64,000 bases of DNA from Cornus controversa. Lineage: Eukaryota; Streptophyta; Magnoliopsida; Cornales; Cornaceae. Numbering within the stretch: the first letter of the stretch is position 1; every line of letters begins with the position of its first letter. This document shows, piece by piece, positions 57,940 through 64,000 of this stretch. Position numbers and translations under genes: made by a program. Location of the stretch: the NCBI GenBank assembly GCA_026545225.1, contig CM048845.1:55404033-55468032 (forward strand), written 5' to 3'. The notes below the pieces were generated by a model, which did not search any database, was not told where the DNA came from, and was given only the letters and a program-made list of their open reading frames with translations.

Positions 57940-58559
57940 TAATAAGTTTCAGAAACACTTTTATGAAATTCAATTATGTTTTTCTAACATCAAAACATGT
58001 AATTATGAAACCTTAATAGTATGAATGCAACCTCAATTTGGTGGTTGCATATAGTAGTGTTAATTTACCTTTTTATCCTGGCTTTGATGATTACGAGTTT
58101 GCAGTAGTGATAGAATTCGATTGAGGATTGTTAGTAACAATCAAATATAGAGTACGCAAGGATCCTCCCGATCACCTAGACCTAGAAGAGATTGAACAGG
58201 TCTTGTAGAGTTTTTTACCAATTTAAAATTCAATTATTAATGTTAACTTGCTTTCAAACAAATAAAGATATACTTGCGGATATCAATAATTAAAAATAAT
58301 AAAGCAGTAAGAAGATTTTAACTAATCAATCTACTATGAAGAAAGAGATGTAGAATCAAATCACAACTTAATATCCTCAAACTCCTAATTGACTTCTAGA
58401 CACAGTTAACACTAAATCTTCAGTACCCTCGAAGATCTCCAGGCCATCAACTCAAATGTTGAATTGATCTTTGTAACTCAGCAATGGATTGTATATCAAC
58501 ACCCATAACACATCTACTCAACAATACTAGAATGTACGATGAATGATGGAAAACAAAAG
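57940..58559. other. Intergenic DNA
   Basis: No gene or clear repeat was recognised. Confidence 0.45.
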
Positions 58560-59000
58560 ATGCACTTTTCTCACTATATCCTGGAATTTGACCATTAGAA
58601 AGGATGATTGTTCACACACACCCACACAGTAACCAAAATGCCCAACTCAATGTCTTGGAAAAGAATTTAAAATCACGTTAACACATTTTATATGTCTCTT
58701 GAAGCTTGTTCTCAAGCAATTAAAAGAAATTTAAACATATATATATATATATATATATATATCACTTTTAAGCAATTATACAAAAAAGGGCAAACTCACA
58801 AATTAAGGCTTAAAAAAATTAGAATACCCCTACCTTAATCATGAAAAAGCAAACACTAGAAGTTCCAAAAATTTCCGAATTATAACTCCAATGGTATGAA
58901 TTTGTAGATCTTGACGAGCACTTCGACTTTCTCTCTTGGTTTTCAGTCGAAACCCATCCAAGAGCCTTCCAATTTTTAAATGATATGTCATATGAATATT
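58560..59000 (-). mobile_element. LTR fragment of the 5S-bearing chromovirus family (minus orientation)
   Basis: The minus-strand reading of 58790-58975 (AGGGGTATTCTAATTTTTT..., then CTTGGATGGGTTTCGACTG) matches the leader part of the plus-oriented LTR at 59170-60977. Both ends are missing. It contains a (TA)n tract at about 58738-58762. Confidence 0.55.
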
Positions 59001-59031
59001 TATATTATGATGATAATTGTGTGCATATCAT

Positions 59032-59035
<4 letters not shown>

Positions 59036-59079
<44 letters not shown>
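59036..59079. repeat. (TA)n microsatellite
   Basis: About 44 bases of alternating T and A separate the opposed LTR fragments. Confidence 0.95.
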
Positions 59080-59080
<1 letters not shown>

Positions 59081-60805
59081 CTCCAATGGTATGAACTTGT
59101 AGATCTTGACGAGCACTTCGACTTTTTTCTTGGTTTTCAATCGAAACCCATCCAAGAGCCTTCCAAATGGGTATTTTAGAGGATAAATTAGTAGTTCTAG
59201 AAAATTAGGAGGGCAAAAGGGTAAATTGTGAAAATTGTCAATTTTAGGATAATATAAGTGGGTACATGCACAAAATGAGGGATTAAAAATCTGAAGCCTT
59301 TCTTCTATCTCTTTCACTAGCCTTCTCTCTTTTTTGTGAATACACTTGACCTTAAACTTCTCTCTAAAAATGGAAGGCTCTTGGATGGATTTCGGTTGAA
59401 GACCCAAGAGAGAAAGTTGAAGTGCTCTCCAAGATCTAAAAGTTCATAAGTAGTGGTTATATGCACAAAATGAGGGATTAAAAATCTGAAGCCTTTCTTC
59501 TATCTCTTTCACCAGCCTTCTCTCTCTTTTGTGAATACACTTGAACCTTAAACTTCTCTCTAAAAATGGAAGGCTTCTTGGATGGATTTCGGTTAAAGAC
59601 CCAAGAGAGAAAGTCGAAGTGCTCACCAAGATCTAAAAGTTCATACCATTGGAGTTGTAACACTTTCTGGATTGAGGTAGGGGTTCTCTGACTCTTTTAA
59701 GCATTAATTTCTGAGTTGCTCTTCTTCTTCTTGTGTTTTATATAATTAAATATGTGCTTAAAATTTGCTTCTATATAAAGGATAGGAAATATGTGTGTTT
59801 GTGAGGTCCTATTTACGTGCAAATTGAGTATATATTTGTCATGTATGCATGCATGTGTATGCATTCATGATGTTGTAAATCTCTTGTGGGTCTAGACGTG
59901 TGCGTAGGGAGTCCATGAGGTCTTTGAGGATCTTGATCATAAGGCTTGGGTTGCGGGTGAATTAGATGTAAATTGTTCACAGATTATGTTGGTTGGCAAG
60001 GGATATAATTAGAAGATATGAAGGAGTAGTTTTTGGTGGATTTCGGTGACTATGCTAGGTTTCTTGTACACTAAATTAACTCCTGGGATCCTACTTCCAT
60101 CATGTTCTAAGTGGGTATATACATATATGTTAAGTGTACCGAATTTAGGTAGAGCACTTGTTTGTTTTGAATGATAAGTGGCACATATTGATTCCATGAA
60201 CTGTCACATCTCCTTACGTCTCCTTAGTGTGTCTGTATAAATTGTAAAGTTTAAAATGGACAGAGAATAAATTATCGTGTGGGACAACACACATGTTAGG
60301 TGCATGCCTGTATCTATTTATATATATGGTGGTTAGGTGAATTGGATTTGAGATGGGGGTTTGGTTGGGTGTGGAGTAGTACGCCCTATGTTTGTGAGTG
60401 TAAGAACTATAAAGTGAATGGTGGGTAATGCCTTCCTTTTTGGTGAATAGGATGGTGACCTTTAAATAGTATATATATAAATATCAGGTTATGAGATAGT
60501 TTGGGGTGTATTGCAACACATCTGATTGAGTGCATATGTATATGTACATATTAGGTGTATGCCTGTATCTATATCCATATATATTCCAAGTTAGGTGAAT
60601 TGGATTTGAGATGGGGTTTTGTTGGGTGTGGAGTAGTACACCTTATGTTTGTGAGTGTGGGAACTATGAAGTGAATGGATGGGTAATGCCTTCCCTTTCG
60701 ATGAATAGGATGGTGACCTTTAAATAGTATATATATAAATATTATGTTGTGGAACCAAAGTTTAGAATGGGCTAGTTTGGGGTGTAGTGCAACACATGTG
60801 ATTGA

Positions 60806-60845
<40 letters not shown>

Positions 60846-60977
60846 CTAAAGGGAATTTTGGTTGATGTTATAAGGCACGTGAACCCATCAGAAATCTGCG
60901 GTTAACCACCTCAGAAGTCTCTCATTCGGGAGAGCTAAAAGAAAACAATATTCTGTCGAGTAGGGTGGGGCATTACA
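59080..60977 (+). mobile_element. Long LTR (plus) ending with a 5S-derived block
   Basis: From about 59170 the sequence follows the same order as the LTRs at 61905-62528 and 63100-63875 (AAATTGTGAAAATTGTCAA, GAGGGATTAAAA, leader). It has two internal duplications: 59250-59455 with 59456-59660, and 60296-60545 with 60549-60815. Near the end is a damaged 5S-rRNA-like segment (GTGAACCCATCAGAA...GCGGTTAA, 60881-60935), followed by GGGTGGGGCATTACA (ending 60977) and the tRNA-Met primer site TGGGTATCAAAGCC. Region 59080-59165 is a direct copy of 58875-58970. Confidence 0.65.
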
Positions 60978-61191
60978 AATGGGTATCAAAGCCAGAGCCT
61001 AGCCGAAAGTGTGCTAAAGGGGACGTTGGGCCTCCACGGGGGTGGATTGTGATGACCTCTGTGTGCGGGTTTGATGTACACAGGTGCGAGCTACCACACT
61101 GGCAGGCTACGGGTCTTATGATCTCACATCACTTGGGGAAGGTGAAGGTGAAGTGCTTGTATGTATGTATGTTCGCACCCTTCTATAACAC
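60978..61191 (+). mobile_element. Internal segment of Cassandra-like unit 1
   Basis: The primer-site-like TGGGTATCAAAGCCAGAGCC opens a ~200-bp segment without coding capacity (GGGGACGTTGGGCCTCC, CAGGTGCGAGCTACCACAC). It ends in a purine-rich GGGGAAGGTGAAGGTGAAG tract before the next 5S block. Short non-coding internal regions between such blocks are the hallmark of Cassandra-type TRIM elements. Confidence 0.65.
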
Positions 61192-61286
61192 AATGCGATT
61201 TAAAGCCGTGAACCCATCAGAACTTCGTAGTTAAGCGTGTGCTTATGTAAGAGTAATACTAGGATAGGTGACCTCCTGGGAAATCT
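61192..61286 (+). pseudogene. 5S rRNA-derived block (copy 2), nearly complete
   Basis: GAACCCATCAGAACTTCG, AGTTAAGCGTG, AGAGTAATACTAGG and ATAGGTGACCTCCTGGGAA are in the order of plant 5S rRNA, covering the internal control region (A box, intermediate element, C box). It is followed by the conserved LTR-like tail ending TTACA at 61343 and the primer site TGGTATCAGAGC at 61346. It is not a functional 5S gene: the 5' end does not match and there is no normal 5S spacer. Confidence 0.85.
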
Positions 61287-61550
61287 TTGGTTCAGGGGAG
61301 CCAAAAGCGAACAATATTGTGTCAGGTAGGGTGAGTAGTTACAAATGGTATCAGAGCGAGAGCCCAGCTAGAAGTGTGCCAACGGGGACGTTAGGCCTCC
61401 AAAATGGGTGAATTGTGAGGACCTCTATGGGTGGGTGTGATGTGGGTAGGTTCGAGGCATTGGGTGAGCTACCATACTAGCAGGCTACAGGTGTCATGAT
61501 CCCATATCGCCTAAAGAGAGAAGATGAAGTTCGCACCCTTCTATGACACA

Positions 61551-61630
61551 ACGTGTTTTAAAGTCGTGATGGTCCTGAACCCATCAAAACTTCGCAGTTA
61601 AGCATGCTTATGCTAGAGTAGTACCAGGAA
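61551..61630 (+). pseudogene. 5S rRNA-derived block (copy 3), truncated
   Basis: CTGAACCCATCAAAACTTCG through GAGTAGTACCAGGA is present. The C-box part is missing, because the sequence jumps to the GGGTTCAAGGCACTGGGCAAG internal segment. The distance to copy 2 is about 360 bp, one full tandem unit. Confidence 0.82.
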
Positions 61631-61749
61631 GCGGGTTCAAGGCACTGGGCAAGCTACCACACAGGCAAGTTACAAGTAGTATGATCTTATATTGCCTAGA
61701 GAAGGTGAAGGTGAAGTGCTTATATGTATGTTCGTACTCTTCTATGACG

Positions 61750-61852
61750 TAATGTGTTTTAAAGCCGTGATGGTTGTGAACCCATCAGAATTTCGCAGTT
61801 AAACGTGCTTATGCGAGAGTAGTACCAGGATATGTGACCTCCTGGGAAGTCT
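61750..61852 (+). pseudogene. 5S rRNA-derived block (copy 4), nearly complete
   Basis: GTGAACCCATCAGAATTTCG, AGTTAAACGTGCTTATGCG, AGAGTAGTACCAGGA and TGTGACCTCCTGGGAAGTC are all present. It is followed by the LTR-like tail ACAATATTATGTCGGGTAGG, ending GCGTTATA near 61904, where the long-LTR sequence starts. Confidence 0.85.
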
Positions 61853-61904
61853 ACGTGGAGCCAAAAACCAGACAATATTATGTCGGGTAGGGTGGGGGCG
61901 TTAT

Positions 61905-62528
61905 AATTCCTTCTTTTCTTGATGTGCATATCAAGTGACATGTTTATTTTTCCTTTTTAGTATGGGTAAATTAGAGTTAATTGGGATATATTAGTAATTT
62001 TAAAAAAATTGGAAGACAAGGAGGGGTAAATTGTAAAAATTGTCAAATTAAGGCAATATGTGTATGTATCAACACAAAAGTGGAGGATTAAAACATCAAC
62101 TCTCTCTCACACATGAGCCGTCTCTCCCACACGAACCTAAATCTAGAACTTCTCTATAGAAAACCAAAGGCTTGGAGATGAATTTGGTTGAAAACTTAAG
62201 AAGGCTGGTTGGAGAAAATCGAAGGCTTGTCTTGGTCTACGATTTGATACCATTGGGGCTGTAATTTGGAGATTCTTGGAACTTCTAGGGTTTGTTCTAA
62301 TTCTTTTACGTTTTACTTTGTGAGTTGCTCCATCTGAAATTAATCTTATTTGAAATTGTTGAATGTGATGTATTACTGGGTTGTGTCTAATTGTATCCTC
62401 AATAAAGGTTATATATGAATATATATGTATTGTGTATAACTTGATGAATATGGTCACCTCTTGGGAAGTATTTTGTTCGGGGAAGCCAAAAACGGACAAT
62501 ATTATGTTAGGTACGGTGGGACATTACA
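61905..62528 (+). mobile_element. Truncated long LTR (plus) with 5S tail and primer site
   Basis: From about 61921 it is homologous, in inverted orientation, to 63875-63100: GTGACATGTTTATTTTTCC, GGAAGACAAG, ATTGTAAAAATTGTCAA, then the leader. It ends with a 5S C-box remnant (TGGTCACCTCTTGGGAAGT, 62450-62468), the tail ACAATATTATGTTAGGTACG, GGGACATTACA (62528) and the primer site TGGTATCAGAGCCAG (62531). Its 5' edge is missing at the junction with the 5S copy 4 unit. Confidence 0.78.
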
Positions 62529-62731
62529 AATGGTATCAGAGCCAGAATCTAGCCAAAAGTGTGCCAACAGGGACGTTGGGCCTCCAAAGATTGGGATGAC
62601 CTTTGGGGGCGAGTGTGATGTGGGCGGGTGCGAGGCACCGACAAGCTACCACACTGGTAGGCTATGGGAGTCATGATCTCACATTGCCTAGGGAAGGTGA
62701 AGGTGAAGTACTTATATGTATGTCATGACAT
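62529..62731 (+). mobile_element. Internal segment of Cassandra-like unit behind the long LTR
   Basis: After the primer site comes the same AAAAGTGTGCCAACAGGGAC...GGGCCTCC segment that is found in the short units at 60978 and 61344, ending with the AGGGAAGGTGAAGGTGAAG purine tract. No coding frame is credible; the overlapping frames at 62381-62676 are chance. Confidence 0.65.
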
Positions 62732-62874
62732 TACGCTTTTTAAATTTATGATGGTCGTGAACCTATCAGAATTTCGCTGTTAAGAGTTCTTATGAGATAG
62801 TAGTACTAGGATGGGTGACCTCTTGGGGAACCAAAAGAAGATAATATTGTGTAGGGTAGAGTGGGAGGCATTAG
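62732..62874 (+). pseudogene. 5S rRNA-derived block and LTR-like tail (copy 6)
   Basis: GTGAACCTATCAGAATTTCG, GAGATAGTAGTACTAGG and ATGGGTGACCTCTTGGGGA are present, then the tail ATAATATTGTGTAGGGTAG ending near 62874, and a primer-site variant TGGTATTAGAGTC at 62878. Another internal segment (GTGTGTCGACGGGAACGTTG...) follows to about 63060. Confidence 0.82.
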
Positions 62875-63099
62875 AAATGGTATTAGAGTCTGACTCAGCC
62901 GGAAGTGTGTCGACGGGAACGTTGGGCCTTCTAGGAGGTGGATTGTGACCCTTGTGAGCGGGTATGATGTGAGTGGGTGTGAGATACTAGGTGAGCTATC
63001 GCACTGGCAGACTACTGGGGGTGGAAAGGGTGAAGTGTTTATATGTGCAGTTCTATCTTCAAATGGTATGAGGCCTTTTGGATAAAATCCAAGAACAAA

Positions 63100-63875
63100 A
63101 CCATGTGGACACCCTACTTGACATAATATTGTTTGCTTTTGGATCCCTCAATCCAGATACTTCCTAGGAGGTCACCCATATACATATATATTCGTATGTA
63201 ATCTTTATATACAATTAAGCATACAATTAGACACATGTTCACAAAACCCAGTTCTTAAGCATTATACTAATTTATTAAGCACACAAGCAATTTCAAGCAC
63301 AAACTAGTATATATACATCACATTCAACAAATTCAGACAAGATTAATTCCATAAACACAAAAAAGGATAAAAAGAGAGGGCAACTCTCAAATTAAAGCTT
63401 AAAAGAATTAAAACTCCCTTACCTCAATCATGAAGAACAAACCCTAGAAGCTCAAAGAATCTCCAAATTGCAGCCCCATGGTATCAAATAGTAGACCCAG
63501 AAAAGCTCTCCAACTTCTTTTCCTTCTTGAGTCTTCAACCAAATCCATCTTTGGCCTTTAATTTTCTAGAGAGAAGTTCTAGATCTAGGTTTACTGAGAG
63601 AGAGAAAATATAGAGAGAGAGCTGATGTTTTAATCCTCTACTTTTGTCACATACACACACATGTTGTCTTAATTTGACAATTTTTACAATTTACCACTTC
63701 TTGTCTTCCAAATTTCCTAAATTACTAATATGTCCCAATTGACTCTAGTTTGACCATACTAGAAAGGAAAAATAAACATGTCACATGATGCACACACTTA
63801 TCATTTTTAATAAAATTACACATGTAATTTTATAATTACATGTGTAAATAAATAGATAATTTTTTGAGTCTCTAC
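63100..63875 (-). mobile_element. 3' LTR (minus) of a chromovirus, ending in a 5S-derived tail
   Basis: On the plus strand the LTR ends GAGTCTCTACA at 63875, directly next to a purine tract and a chromodomain end, so it is the 3' LTR of a minus-strand element entering from the right. The leader portion (63400-63640) is the mirror image of 62090-62310. At its far end the minus strand reads ATGGGTGACCTCCTAGGAAG (63159-63179), the 5S C-box region, followed by AACAATATTATGTCAAGTAGGG. The final edge near 63100 diverges and cannot be fixed. Confidence 0.78.
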
Positions 63876-64000
63876 ATCCCACCCTCCTTAAAAGAAATTT
63901 CGTCCTCAAAATTTAAAACATACCTCTATTCGGAGAACAAGTTAGGATACTTTGAACAAATCACGTTCCCACGCGGTCTCCTCGAAGTACTTCCTCTCTT
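63876..64000 (-). pseudogene. Chromovirus chromodomain end and polypurine tract
   Basis: The minus strand enters with a coding end that, allowing one frame change, reads like the terminal chromodomain of Tekay-type integrases: a tryptophan-glutamate-arginine motif and SKYP.LF equivalents (CAAAGTATCCTAACTTGTTC). It then has a stop (CTCCGAATAGAGG), a short untranslated part and the polypurine tract CTTTTAAGGAGGGTGGGA (63876-63894) before the LTR. The rest of the element lies outside the window. Confidence 0.72.

Noticed and set aside
61192-61852. Functional 5S rRNA genes
   Set aside because: The 5' part of 5S rRNA is not matched, one copy lacks the C box, and each block is followed by an LTR-like tail and a retroelement primer site instead of a 5S spacer.

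Overview
This window looks like nuclear DNA of a flowering plant, probably a eudicot. It is AT-rich, full of (TA)n microsatellites, carries spliced genes with typical plant introns, and is dominated by plant retrotransposon lineages (Athila, Tat/Ogre and Tekay/Del-like Ty3-gypsy, L1 and RTE LINEs, a tRNA-derived SINE, hAT- and Mutator-type MITEs). The species could not be identified. Host genes are sparse: one apparently intact gene, one 5' gene portion and one pseudogene with a partial second copy.

Layout. 1-2628: 5' end of an Athila-like element on the minus strand (gag start, tRNA-Asp-type primer site, 1.57-kb LTR). 2629-5470: GC-rich repeats, then decayed L1 and RTE LINE pieces. 5471-10600: AT-rich intergenic DNA with a perfect 116-bp inverted repeat (8048-8334), a SINE with an 11-bp target-site duplication, and a MITE. 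10775-13446: complete four-exon 2-oxoglutarate/Fe(II) dioxygenase gene of the SRG1-like class. 13478-17980: hAT-type MITEs and AT-rich DNA. 18440-20506: minus-strand GTE (BET-family) transcription-factor pseudogene that lacks its bromodomain; part of it is duplicated at 22844-23186. 23281-33256: nearly full-length decayed Tekay-like chromovirus on the minus strand. 33257-37318: truncated Tat/Ogre-like element (gag and 5' LTR) carrying a solo LTR inside gag. 37319-43581: MITE-rich intergenic DNA including a 9-bp-TSD Mutator-type MITE and a TIR element filled with CCA repeats. 43582-46690: a second truncated Tekay-like element. 49612-50299: first two exons of a tubby-like protein 8 (TLP8) gene; the rest is not seen and its expected position is occupied by retroelement debris. 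51420-64000: nested and inverted chromovirus fragments and a cluster of 5S-rRNA-derived, Cassandra-like units.

No operon-like cooperation exists here. The host genes are independent, and most of the biology is transposon biology. The most unusual signals are: (a) a 5S-rRNA-derived block at the 3' end of several long LTRs, one of which is next to a chromodomain coding end, as well as in short Cassandra-like tandem units; (b) a perfect long hairpin that could be a young small-RNA locus; (c) different chromovirus LTRs carrying arrays of short palindromes whose core differs by subfamily; and (d) hairpin-forming tandem repeats whose copy number differs between the two LTRs of one element. All calls come from reading the sequence; no database search was run.
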